Shown here one piece after another: positions 7,347 to 15,372 of a DNA stretch of 64,000 bases; position 1 is the first letter of the stretch; each line of letters begins with the position of its first letter. The position numbers were made by a program, and so were the translations under genes. Under the pieces are notes generated by a model. The model saw nothing but the letters and a program-made list of their open reading frames with translations. It did not search any database and was not told where the DNA came from. Origin of the DNA: Arthrobacter sp. B3I9 (lineage in GTDB: Bacteria; Actinomycetota; Actinomycetes; Actinomycetales; Micrococcaceae); the NCBI RefSeq assembly GCF_030816935.1, contig NZ_JAUSYO010000001.1, positions 1,674,001-1,738,000 on the forward strand. The letters are read 5' to 3'.

Positions 7347-9191
7347 ATGATAGGTAATATTTTGCGTTTCAAGACTGCAGTTGCACTAGTGCTGCTCGGC
7401 CTCCTGACACTGCTGGCCGGAATCGGCCAGAAGACTTTCTGGGCCCCGCCGGAGACCGTCACGGCCGCCGCCCCCACGGACGCGGCCGCCGCGCCGCTGA
7501 CCGTTTTCGACGGGAAGCTGCGCACGCTGCACCCCGGGACGGTAAAGATCAACGTCAAGGGGGAGGGCAGCTTCCTGCTGGCGGCCGGCCGGCCGGACGA
7601 CGTCGACGCGTGGGTCGGAGCCACGGCACACAACACCGTCTCCGGCGTCTCCAACGACGGCAAGGCACTGCAGTTGACCCATACCGACGGCGAGGCCACC
7701 GCGCCGTCTCCCGCCGGGTCTGACCTCTGGGTCACCACAGAGAACGGCAGCGGCGAATTGAACTACTCGTGGACCCCGCCGGCCGACGGCGACTGGTCGC
7801 TCCTGCTCGCGAGCGACGGCACCAAGCCGGCTCCCGCGTCCATCACCATGACATTCCCGAATGACACCTCCACGCCGTGGGCCATCCCCTTCATCGTGCT
7901 GGGCAGCCTCCTGATCGTTGCCGGTGGCGCGCTGCTGCTCCTCAAGCCGAAGCCGGGATCCGGCAATGGCATGGGCGGCTCCGCCGGCAGCATGTTCGGC
8001 CGCCGCCCGGGAACCACGTCCGGAGCCAGTCTCGTCGCCCCAGGATCCGGGGATGCCGCCGGCTCCGGAACGGCATCAGACGCGCCCCCGTCCAAGCCGG
8101 CCGCTCCGGCCGAAAGCGGGGTGGCCCCGCGCGGCATCCCGGGTTACCGGCTGCGCCGTTCCGGCGCGGCCATGGCAATGCTTGCGGTTTCCGCCGTCGC
8201 GGTCAGCGGCGTGCCGGCCCAGGCCAGCCAGACGCCGGCACCGGCCCCGGAGACCTCGACCGGCGCTCCCGCGGCAACGCCGCCGGCAGCGGAGGGGACA
8301 GCCCCGGATGCGCCCGTGCTCATCGATGCGCAGTTCCGCCGCATCCTGGAGCAGGTTGCCGGTGCCGTTGACGCCGGTGACGGAGCCAAGGATGCTTCCA
8401 AGCTCGAACCGCGCCTGGCACTGACGGAACTCGAAGTCCGCACTCAGAACTACAAGATCCGGTCGCAGGTCGGCGCCTACGAGGCCCGGATGCCGGTCCG
8501 TGCCACGAAACTGCTGACGACCGTTGTCACCAACAAACGCAGCTGGCCGCGTTCGGTCCTTGCCGTGACCCAGGGCGAGGGCAACGTTGTCCCGCAGCTG
8601 CTCACGCTGACGCAGGTGTCGCCGCGGGAGAACTACAAACTCGTTGCCACCACTCCGCTGCAGCCGGGCACCACCTTCCCGACCCTTCCGCGGGACGGCA
8701 CCGAGACGCTTGCGCCCGCCGACAAGACCGGTCTCCTGTACAGCGGCGAGGAGGCCCTTGCCGGCCTGGGCGACCGGCTCACGAACGCCGAGTCGCCGTT
8801 CAAGGACAAGCTGGTGGAGGGGCAGTCCTCCCCGTACATCGCGGACACGCTCGCGTACCAAGCGGACGTGGTGAAGTCCGGCGTCAACGGAAACTTCTCC
8901 TTCACCCACAAGGTGGTGCCGGAGAGCATGGTGGTCTTCCGGGCTGCCGACGGCGGTGCACTGGTCCTTGGCCGGCTTAACTTTCTCTTTGACGGCACGC
9001 CCAAGGCGGCCGGTGACAAGCTGACGATCGGTGACGACGCGGCGGCCCTGGCCGGCGGCAAGGATACGAGCACCGGAATGGTCCTGAACTTTGCCGAGTC
9101 CATGGCCGTCTACATTCCGCCGGCGGGCTCCACCGACCCGATGAAACTCGTCGCGGCCACCCGCGGCCTGGTAGGGGCCGGCTTCAAGTAG
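7347..9191 (+). CDS. Unknown membrane-anchored protein, three hydrophobic segments
   Basis: Roughly 615 residues; not recognised beyond a hypothetical of this genus. Start uncertain: TTG 7317, ATG 7347 and TTG 7362 are in frame and none has a clear ribosome site; ATG 7347 puts a hydrophobic helix near the N-terminus. Helix 1 (about 8-25), an extracytoplasmic beta-rich domain (about 35-170), helix 2 (about 178-198), a Gly/Ser/Pro-rich linker (200-265), helix 3 (about 270-290), a second Ala/Pro linker, then a soluble domain (about 325-615) without Cys or obvious motifs. The layout suggests two surface domains on membrane anchors. A GC-rich hairpin follows the stop. Confidence 0.6.
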   Translation: MIGNILRFKTAVALVLLGLLTLLAGIGQKTFWAPPETVTAAAPTDAAAAPLTVFDGKLRTLHPGTVKINVKGEGSFLLAAGRPDDVDAWVGATAHNTVSGVSNDGKALQLTHTDGEATAPSPAGSDLWVTTENGSGELNYSWTPPADGDWSLLLASDGTKPAPASITMTFPNDTSTPWAIPFIVLGSLLIVAGGALLLLKPKPGSGNGMGGSAGSMFGRRPGTTSGASLVAPGSGDAAGSGTASDAPPSKPAAPAESGVAPRGIPGYRLRRSGAAMAMLAVSAVAVSGVPAQASQTPAPAPETSTGAPAATPPAAEGTAPDAPVLIDAQFRRILEQVAGAVDAGDGAKDASKLEPRLALTELEVRTQNYKIRSQVGAYEARMPVRATKLLTTVVTNKRSWPRSVLAVTQGEGNVVPQLLTLTQVSPRENYKLVATTPLQPGTTFPTLPRDGTETLAPADKTGLLYSGEEALAGLGDRLTNAESPFKDKLVEGQSSPYIADTLAYQADVVKSGVNGNFSFTHKVVPESMVVFRAADGGALVLGRLNFLFDGTPKAAGDKLTIGDDAAALAGGKDTSTGMVLNFAESMAVYIPPAGSTDPMKLVAATRGLVGAGFK

Positions 9192-9213
9192 CCGCACGCC
9201 CACGGCAGTTGAC

Positions 9214-9256
9214 AGCGGCCCGGCCGCAGCGGTTCCGCCGCTGCAGCCGGGCCGCT
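9214..9256 (+). terminator. GC-rich hairpin terminator
   Basis: Outer stem AGCGGCCCGGC (9214-9224) pairs with GCCGGGCCGCT (9246-9256) and an inner stem CAGCGG/CCGCTG continues it. Only a weak T-stretch follows (CTTTCC). It ends the 7347-9191 unit. Confidence 0.6.
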
Positions 9257-9320
9257 GGCTTTCCGGTGGCACCGCCTTTCAAGTAGCACCGGGGCGGGCC
9301 GCAGTGGTTAGAGTGGTGCT

Positions 9321-10337
9321 ATGACTTCGCCAGCTTCCCGCCCGGTTCCGCCAGCTGCCGCCAATCCGCTTAACCTGCGGGGCGCCGTCGACCTCTCCTC
9401 GCTGAGGCAACGGCCGCCGTCGCCGCCCGCCGGCGCTCCCGCCGCCGGCGCTCCCGCCGCCCCCGCTCCCGCCGCCCAGGACGGGGAGCAGCCGGCCCAG
9501 CCGCTGCGCGTGGACGTCACCGAGGCAAACTTCCAGGACCTGGTGGAGCTCTCCGCCCAGGTTCCCGTGGTCATCGCCCTGTGGGCCTCCTACTCACCGG
9601 GGTCCGGCCAGCTGGTGGACGCCCTGTCGCAGATCGTAGACAGCTACGCCGGCCGGCTGGTGCTCGGCGCCGCCGACATCGAAGCCTTCCCGCAGCTCGC
9701 CCAGGCCTTCCAGGTCCAGGCCGTTCCGACCGCCGTCGCCGTGGTCAAGGGACAGCCTGTGCCCCTGTTCCAGGGCGGTGCCGAGGAACAACAGATCCGG
9801 AGCCTGCTCGACGAACTGCTCAAAGTGGCCGCGGCCAACGGTGTCACCGGGCGCATCGGTGCCGGCGGGCCCGGCACAGCCGGAGCAGGCACAGCAGAGG
9901 CTGAGACCGCGCCGCTGCCGCCGCTGCACCAGAAGGCCTTCGATGCCATTGAATCCGGGGATTACGCCACGGCGGCCGCCGCGTACCGGCAGGCCCTGCT
10001 GGAGATGCCCGCCGACGCCGAGGCCAAGGCCGGACTGGCCCAGGTGGAGCTGATGGGCCGCCTCCAGGCGTTGTCCGCCGCGGACACCGAAGCCCTGCGC
10101 CACCTCGCTGCCGAGGAGCCGGACAACCTTGAAGCCCAGCTCGGCGTGGCGGATCTGGATGTCGCCGGCGGCCACGTGGAGGACGGCCTGGGCCGGATCG
10201 TCGCCTTCATCGGCAGGAACTTCGGCCCCGAGCGCGAAACGGCCAGGGTCCGCCTGCTGGAGCTGTTCGACGTCGTGGGCGCCGCGGATGACCGCGTTGC
10301 AAAGGCGCGCCAGAACCTGGCGCGGGTGCTGTTCTGA
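9321..10337 (+). CDS. Thioredoxin-fold TPR protein, CnoX/YbbN-like, no CxxC
   Basis: 338 residues. A Pro/Ala-rich tail (30-55) precedes a thioredoxin fold (about 62-170) and a TPR-rich C-terminal half (about 195-338), the architecture of the chaperedoxin CnoX (YbbN). Where thioredoxins have WCxPC this protein reads WASYSPGSG, so both redox cysteines are missing and disulfide chemistry is excluded; holdase or scaffold function is the likely role. The cis-Pro loop is kept (VQAVPTAV). TAGAGT (9309-9314) six bases before ATG implies a leaderless mRNA. The stop overlaps the next start by one base. Confidence 0.85.
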   Translation: MTSPASRPVPPAAANPLNLRGAVDLSSLRQRPPSPPAGAPAAGAPAAPAPAAQDGEQPAQPLRVDVTEANFQDLVELSAQVPVVIALWASYSPGSGQLVDALSQIVDSYAGRLVLGAADIEAFPQLAQAFQVQAVPTAVAVVKGQPVPLFQGGAEEQQIRSLLDELLKVAAANGVTGRIGAGGPGTAGAGTAEAETAPLPPLHQKAFDAIESGDYATAAAAYRQALLEMPADAEAKAGLAQVELMGRLQALSAADTEALRHLAAEEPDNLEAQLGVADLDVAGGHVEDGLGRIVAFIGRNFGPERETARVRLLELFDVVGAADDRVAKARQNLARVLF

Positions 10338-11437
10338 TGGGGTCGGCACTTTTTGCTCCGCTGGACCTGCGCGGCCTTCACCTTCCGCACCGCGGCTGGG
10401 TGTCGCCCATGTGCCAGTACAGCTGCGGAGCCGAGACGGGAGAAGGGGTACCCAACGATTGGCACCTGATGCACCTGGGCTCCTTCGCCACCGGCGGGGC
10501 CGCGCTGATCCTGACAGAAGCCGCGGCAGTCAACGCCGCCGGCCGGATCAGCCCCCGGGACGCCGGCCTCTACAATGACGAGCAGGCAGCGGCCTGGGAA
10601 CGGATCACCGCCTTCGTGCACCGCAACGGTGCCGCGGGGACCAAGATCGGCACCCAGCTGGCGCATGCCGGGCGCAAGGCGTCCACCTACTGGCCGTTCT
10701 CCGGCAAGCAGGGAACTGTCCCCGCCTCCGAGGGCGGCTGGGACACTGTGGGTCCCTCTGACCTTGCCTTCGACGGCTATGCGCCGCCCTCGGCCATGAC
10801 AGCGGACGAGATCGAGGGCGTGATCGCCGACTTTGCCGCCTCCGCCGTCCGGGCGGTTGACGCCGGCTTCGACACGATCGAACTTCACGGCGCCCACGGC
10901 TACCTGCTGCACCAGTTCCAGAGCCCGCTTATCAACACCAGGACCGACGCCTGGGGCGGCGACGAGGAACGCCGGAACCGGCTGACCCTCGCCGTCGTGG
11001 ACGCAGTCCGGAACGTCATCCCCGATTCCATGCCCCTGCTGCTGCGCATCTCCGCGTCGGACTGGGCGGAGGGCGGCATCGATGTCGAGGCGTCGGTGCG
11101 GCTGGCCCGGGCTGCCGCAGAACACGGGGTGGACCTGGTGGACGTCTCGAGCGGCGGCGCCGTGGCGCACCAGCAGATCACCGTGGGGCCCGGCTACCAG
11201 ACCGGATTCTCCGCCCGGATCCGGCACGAAACCGGCGTCCGCACCGGCACCGTGGGCCTGCTGACCTCCGCGGGCCAGGCGGAGCACGCAGTGGCCACCG
11301 GCCAGGCCGACGGGGTGTTCATCGCCCGCGCCGCGCTCCGGGACCCGCACTGGTGGCTGCGCGCCGCGTTCGAGCTGGGACAGGAGCTGGCCTGGCCGCC
11401 GCAGTACGAGCGGGCCGTTCCGCGCCACTCGTTCTAG
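10337..11437 (+). CDS. NADH:flavin oxidoreductase, YqjM/NamA-type old yellow enzyme
   Basis: 366 residues, complete FMN-dependent ene-reductase of the YqjM class. Diagnostic features: Cys26 in SPMCQYS, which tunes the flavin in this class; His184 and His187 in LHGAHGYL that bind the substrate carbonyl; and the C-terminal IARAALRDPHW phosphate-binding region. Reduces activated C=C bonds with NAD(P)H; physiological substrate unknown. Translationally coupled to the thioredoxin-TPR gene (TGATG junction), which hints at a shared stress role but does not prove it. A hairpin follows the stop. Confidence 0.9.
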   Translation: MGSALFAPLDLRGLHLPHRGWVSPMCQYSCGAETGEGVPNDWHLMHLGSFATGGAALILTEAAAVNAAGRISPRDAGLYNDEQAAAWERITAFVHRNGAAGTKIGTQLAHAGRKASTYWPFSGKQGTVPASEGGWDTVGPSDLAFDGYAPPSAMTADEIEGVIADFAASAVRAVDAGFDTIELHGAHGYLLHQFQSPLINTRTDAWGGDEERRNRLTLAVVDAVRNVIPDSMPLLLRISASDWAEGGIDVEASVRLARAAAEHGVDLVDVSSGGAVAHQQITVGPGYQTGFSARIRHETGVRTGTVGLLTSAGQAEHAVATGQADGVFIARAALRDPHWWLRAAFELGQELAWPPQYERAVPRHSF

Positions 11438-11446
11438 TAAAACGCC

Positions 11447-11482
11447 GCGTACTCCGCGCGCCACAAGGTGTGCGGAGTACGC
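11447..11482. terminator. Terminator-like hairpin after the ene-reductase gene
   Basis: An 11-bp perfect stem, GCGTACTCCGC (11447-11457) with GCGGAGTACGC (11472-11482), loop 14. No T-run on the plus strand. It starts 9 bases after the stop. Confidence 0.5.
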
Positions 11483-11528
11483 CTTGCGGACGATCCGTTA
11501 CGCAGCCGGCGGCGGTTAGTCTAACGAC

Positions 11529-12335
11529 ATGAGTATTCAGCCACCGGATCCTTCGGTTCCCGGCGACGTGCCGCTGCCGCCGGTTCCCGCCCTCTCCCTC
11601 CGCGGGCTCGCCAAGCGCTTCGGCACGAAGATCGCCGTTGACGGCATCAGCCTCGATGTCCCCGCCGGCTCCTTTTACGGAATCGTCGGACCCAACGGGG
11701 CGGGAAAGACAACGACGCTCTCGATGGCCACGGGGCTGCTGCGGCCGGACTTCGGAACTGCCCATGTGCACGGGGTCGACGTCTGGCAGCGCCCCCTGGA
11801 CGCCAAGAAGATGCTGGGGATCCTGCCGGACGGCATGCGGCTCTTCGACCGGCTGACCGGGGAACAGCTTGTGAGCTATGCGGGCCTGCTGCGCGGCATG
11901 GATAAGGCGGTGGTGGCCTCCCGGGTCCACGAGCTGCTCTCCGCCCTGGACCTGGGCCAGGACGGCGGCACCCTGGTGGTGGACTACTCCGCCGGCATGA
12001 CCAAGAAAATCGCGCTGGCCTCGGCCCTGATCCACGCCCCGCGGCTGCTGGTGCTCGATGAACCCTTCGAATCGGTGGACCCCGTCTCCGCGGCCAATAT
12101 CCGTGACATCCTGGACCGCTACGTCGCATCCGGCGGCACGGTGATCGTCTCCAGCCATGTCATGGACCTGGTCCAGCGGATGTGCGACCACGTTGCCGTC
12201 GTCGGCGGGGGGCGCGTGCTGGCCGCCGGCACCGTTGACAACGTGCGTGCCGGCGCGAGCCTCGAAGACCGCTTCGTCCAGCTCGTGGGCGGCCGGAGCC
12301 AGGCGGAGGGGCTGGAATGGTTGCGCACCTTCTAA
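11529..12335 (+). CDS. ABC transporter ATP-binding protein
   Basis: 268 residues. Walker A GPNGAGKTT (54-62), signature YSAGMTKK (about 153-160), Walker B VLDEPFES (about 176-183), switch His in VSSHVM. The signature is a degenerate form (SAGM for SGGQ) common in drug/ABC-2-type exporters. Partner of the overlapping permease gene, which starts 19 bases before this stop. TAGTCT (11517-11522) lies six bases before ATG, suggesting a leaderless mRNA. Likely exports a lipid, peptide or drug; substrate not inferable. Confidence 0.9.
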   Translation: MSIQPPDPSVPGDVPLPPVPALSLRGLAKRFGTKIAVDGISLDVPAGSFYGIVGPNGAGKTTTLSMATGLLRPDFGTAHVHGVDVWQRPLDAKKMLGILPDGMRLFDRLTGEQLVSYAGLLRGMDKAVVASRVHELLSALDLGQDGGTLVVDYSAGMTKKIALASALIHAPRLLVLDEPFESVDPVSAANIRDILDRYVASGGTVIVSSHVMDLVQRMCDHVAVVGGGRVLAAGTVDNVRAGASLEDRFVQLVGGRSQAEGLEWLRTF

Positions 12336-13888
12336 GGCTCAAGCTGACGCTGCTGCGCAACAGCGTCCGGCGCAGCCCCTGGCAGCTGGTGGGCCTGGGC
12401 TTCGGCGCACTGTACGCGCTGGGCGTGGTCGGACTGGCGGTCGCCGGGCTGGTGTTCCTGCGCGGTGCCGACGTCGGCCTGGCCCAGACCGTCGTGGTGC
12501 TCGGCGGCGCGGCGGCGCTGCTCGGCTGGGCGATCATCCCGGTGGCCGCCTCTGCCGCCGACATGACCCTTGACCCGGCGCGGTTCACCACCCTTGCCGT
12601 GCCGATGCCGCAGTTGCTGGCAGGCCTTGCCCTGGGCGGGCTGATCGGCATTCCCGGCACCGCAACCTCGCTGGTGGCCCTGGCAACCGTGGTTACGTGG
12701 TCCCGGAGCGTTCCCGCCGCGGCAGGCGCCCTGGTGGGCGCGGTCCTCGGCGTGCTGAGCTGCATCGTGCTCTCCAAGGTGGTCACGACGGCCACGGCCG
12801 GGCTGGCCAGCTCCCGCCGGTTCAAGGACGTCAGTTCCGTGGCCTTTCTGATCCCGTTGGTCCTGCTGGGTCCCATCATGGCGGGGATTGCGGGCGGAAT
12901 TGCCCGTTCCGGCGCATTCCTGGCGGAGCTTGCCAGCGCCCTGTCCTGGACTCCGGTGGGTGCGGCATGGTCCCTTGGCGGCGAGCTTGCTGCCGGGCAC
13001 TACGGCCCAGCGGCACTCAAGCTGGTTCTCGCCCTGGTGACCCTCGCCGCCCTGGCGGTGTGCTGGAAGATCCTGCTGCAGCGCGCCCTGGTCACCCCGC
13101 CTTACTCCGGCGGCACCAAGAGGCGCGCCAGGGGACTGGGCCTGTTCGGGCTGTTCCCGGCGACGCCGACCGGTGCGGTGGCGGCCCGCTGCCTCATCTA
13201 CTGGTTGCGGGACCCGCGCTATGCCGGCGCCCTCGTTGTCGTCCCGCTGCTGCCGGTGCTCGCGCTGTTCCAAGCGGGTAACACCGGGTCCTCCGGCCTG
13301 CTCCTCTTTGTCGGTCCGCTGACGGCGTTCCTGCTGGCCTGGTCCATCTGCTCGGACGTTTCCTACGACAATACGGCGTTCGCACTGCACCTCTCCGCCG
13401 GAGTGCGCGGGGTTGCCGACCGGCTGGGCCGGGCCCTCGCATGCCTGGTGTTCGCGCTGCCTGTGGTGCTCGCCTTCAGTGTCCTTCCCTTCCTCTTCAG
13501 CGGCGACTGGGCCCGGCTGCCGGGGCTGCTGGGCCTTTCCCTCGGCATCCTGTTCAGCGGCATGGGTCTGTCATCGGTGGTTTCGGCACGCTACACAGTC
13601 GCCGTACCGCTGCCGGGAGACAGCCCCTTCAAGAAGCCGCCGGGGAACGTGGCGCAGGCCATGGCCGTGCAGTTCGGCGGCATGGGCGTGCTGCTGCTGC
13701 TCGTCGCGCCGGAGATTGCCCTGATGGTGGCACAGTCCGTCACCCGCAGCGCTGTGCCCGGCTGGATCAACCTCGGCGTCGGCCCGGTCCTGGGCCTGGC
13801 GTTGTTTGTTGCCGGCATCCGGCTCGGCGGAAAATGGCTGGACGCACGCGGGCCGGAGCTGCTGGCGCAGCTGGTCGTCAACCGCTGA
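12317..13888 (+). CDS. ABC-2-type transporter permease
   Basis: 523 residues with about 12 hydrophobic helices and no soluble domain. It overlaps the ATPase gene by 19 bases and has a GGAGG ribosome site inside that gene before ATG 12317. Probably forms a homodimeric membrane channel driven by the preceding ATPase. Substrate unknown. Followed after 87 bases by nagB, which has its own ribosome site. Confidence 0.85.
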   Translation: MVAHLLRLKLTLLRNSVRRSPWQLVGLGFGALYALGVVGLAVAGLVFLRGADVGLAQTVVVLGGAAALLGWAIIPVAASAADMTLDPARFTTLAVPMPQLLAGLALGGLIGIPGTATSLVALATVVTWSRSVPAAAGALVGAVLGVLSCIVLSKVVTTATAGLASSRRFKDVSSVAFLIPLVLLGPIMAGIAGGIARSGAFLAELASALSWTPVGAAWSLGGELAAGHYGPAALKLVLALVTLAALAVCWKILLQRALVTPPYSGGTKRRARGLGLFGLFPATPTGAVAARCLIYWLRDPRYAGALVVVPLLPVLALFQAGNTGSSGLLLFVGPLTAFLLAWSICSDVSYDNTAFALHLSAGVRGVADRLGRALACLVFALPVVLAFSVLPFLFSGDWARLPGLLGLSLGILFSGMGLSSVVSARYTVAVPLPGDSPFKKPPGNVAQAMAVQFGGMGVLLLLVAPEIALMVAQSVTRSAVPGWINLGVGPVLGLALFVAGIRLGGKWLDARGPELLAQLVVNR

Positions 13889-13975
13889 CCTGACCACGAA
13901 GGACGGGAGTGGGATAGCCTGCCAATTAACGGCCCGCGCGGGCGCAGCAGCGGACATGAGGAGAAGGGCACGGAG

Positions 13976-14758
13976 ATGGAAATTGTTATCCTTCCCGGCG
14001 TCAAGGCAATTGCCGCGCTCGCCGCGGACGCGATCGCGGCCCTGCTGGAGCGCAAACCGGATGCCGTGCTGGGCCTGGCCACCGGCTCCTCCCCGCTGCC
14101 CGTCTACACCGAACTCGCCCTGCGGCACGAACGGGACGGCCTGGACTTCAGCCGGGTCCGGGGCTTCGCCCTCGATGAGTACGTCGGGCTGCCGGCAGGG
14201 CACCCGGAATCGTACCGCGAGGTCATCCGGCGTGAGTTCACGGAAAGGGTGAACATCAGTCCGGCCAACGTCCACAGCCCGGACGGCACAGCGGCGGACA
14301 TCCCCGAGGCATGCCGGGCGTATGAGGACGCCATCCGCGAAGCCGGGGGAGTGGACCTGCAGCTCCTCGGTGTCGGCACTGACGGACATATCGGCTTCAA
14401 CGAGCCCGGATCCTCGCTGGCCTCCCGGACCCGGATCAAAACGCTGATCGAGCAGACACGCCGGGACAATGCGCGGTTTTTCGGCAGCCTGGCGGAGGTC
14501 CCGCACCATGTCCTGACGCAGGGGCTGGGAACCATCCTCGAGGCCCGGCACGTGATCCTCATCGCCACCGGAGCACAGAAGGCGCAGGCCGTCCGTGACC
14601 TTGTCGAAGGCCCGGTCGCCGCGATATGCGCGGCGTCGGTGCTGCAGCTGCACCCGCATGCCACGATCCTGGTGGACGAGGCTGCCGCGTCCTCGCTGCG
14701 GTTGGGGGACTACTACCGGCACAGCTACGACCACAAACCCGCGTGGCAGGGCCTATAG
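13976..14758 (+). CDS. nagB: Glucosamine-6-phosphate deaminase
   Basis: 260 residues. Converts glucosamine-6-phosphate to fructose-6-phosphate and ammonia, the last step of amino-sugar breakdown. Motifs: phosphate loop LATGSSP (34-40), catalytic acid/base in ALDEYVG (Asp67), and GVGTDGHIGFNEPG (about 132-145). Good AGGAG ribosome site before ATG 13976. No nagA or transporter gene lies next to it here. Length and motifs are normal. Confidence 0.95.
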   Translation: MEIVILPGVKAIAALAADAIAALLERKPDAVLGLATGSSPLPVYTELALRHERDGLDFSRVRGFALDEYVGLPAGHPESYREVIRREFTERVNISPANVHSPDGTAADIPEACRAYEDAIREAGGVDLQLLGVGTDGHIGFNEPGSSLASRTRIKTLIEQTRRDNARFFGSLAEVPHHVLTQGLGTILEARHVILIATGAQKAQAVRDLVEGPVAAICAASVLQLHPHATILVDEAAASSLRLGDYYRHSYDHKPAWQGL

Positions 14759-14845
14759 CAACCGCCGTCTCCCCGGCCACCGCTTTGCCTCGTGCAATCC
14801 GGTGCTGTGGCAATCCTGTCGGTTCCAGCGGCTAAGATAGGTCCC

Positions 14846-15163
14846 ATGACAAGCATGACCGATCCTCTCGAAAACGACCCGATGCGCGAGCTCTCCGGAG
14901 CCGGTACGTCGACGGCCACCATCGAGCGCGAGGAACTGCGCCAGGAAGTGGAACCGGGTGACCGGGAACGCTTCTCGCACTACGTGCGCAAGGAAAAGAT
15001 CATGGAATCCGCACTGTCGGGCGAGCCCGTCATCGCCCTCTGCGGCAAAGTGTGGACCCCCGGCCGTGACCCGAAGAAGTTCCCCGTCTGCCCCGAATGC
15101 AAGGAAGTCTATGACGGACTGCGCCCGGGCAACGACGGCGGCGACGGCTCCGGCGGGAAGTAG
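14846..15163 (+). CDS. DUF3039 zinc-binding small protein
   Basis: 105 residues, cytoplasmic. Conserved DUF3039 core: LCGKVWTPGRDPKKFPVCPEC, here cited as Cys66, then Cys82 and Cys85, with His45 in SHYV as a possible fourth zinc ligand. Function unknown. Start ATG 14846 has TAAGAT seven bases upstream (leaderless). It is 209 bases upstream of, and co-oriented with, a DEAD/DEAH helicase, an arrangement I recognise as recurrent in actinobacteria. An 8-bp hairpin (15179-15186/15198-15205) lies between them. Confidence 0.85.
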   Translation: MTSMTDPLENDPMRELSGAGTSTATIEREELRQEVEPGDRERFSHYVRKEKIMESALSGEPVIALCGKVWTPGRDPKKFPVCPECKEVYDGLRPGNDGGDGSGGK

Positions 15164-15178
15164 CGCGCTTCCGCGACA

Positions 15179-15205
15179 CGGGACGCGCTGCGCCTCGGCG
15201 TCCCG
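15179..15205. terminator. Possible hairpin between DUF3039 and helicase genes
   Basis: CGGGACGC (15179-15186) pairs with GCGTCCCG (15198-15205), loop 11, without a T-run. May be a weak terminator or attenuator. The rest of the gap (15206-15372) shows nothing I can support. Confidence 0.3.
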
Positions 15206-15372
15206 CGCTTAGTCGCGCCGCGACGCCCCGGGGAGCCTGCTCTCCCGGCAAATGATGCCCGGTCCATGCTGGCCGGTGACTGCTTACGGTTCATCCGAAA
15301 AAGATTGGTGTTTTTGTGCTTAATGGGGTTTCTTCGTCAGCGGTGGCAGTGCGCGGAATGGAAGGGACCTAA

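Noticed and set aside
9410..9480. GC-rich repeats as a CRISPR-like or regulatory array
   Set aside because: Short in-frame repeats encoding a Pro/Ala linker of the thioredoxin-TPR protein.
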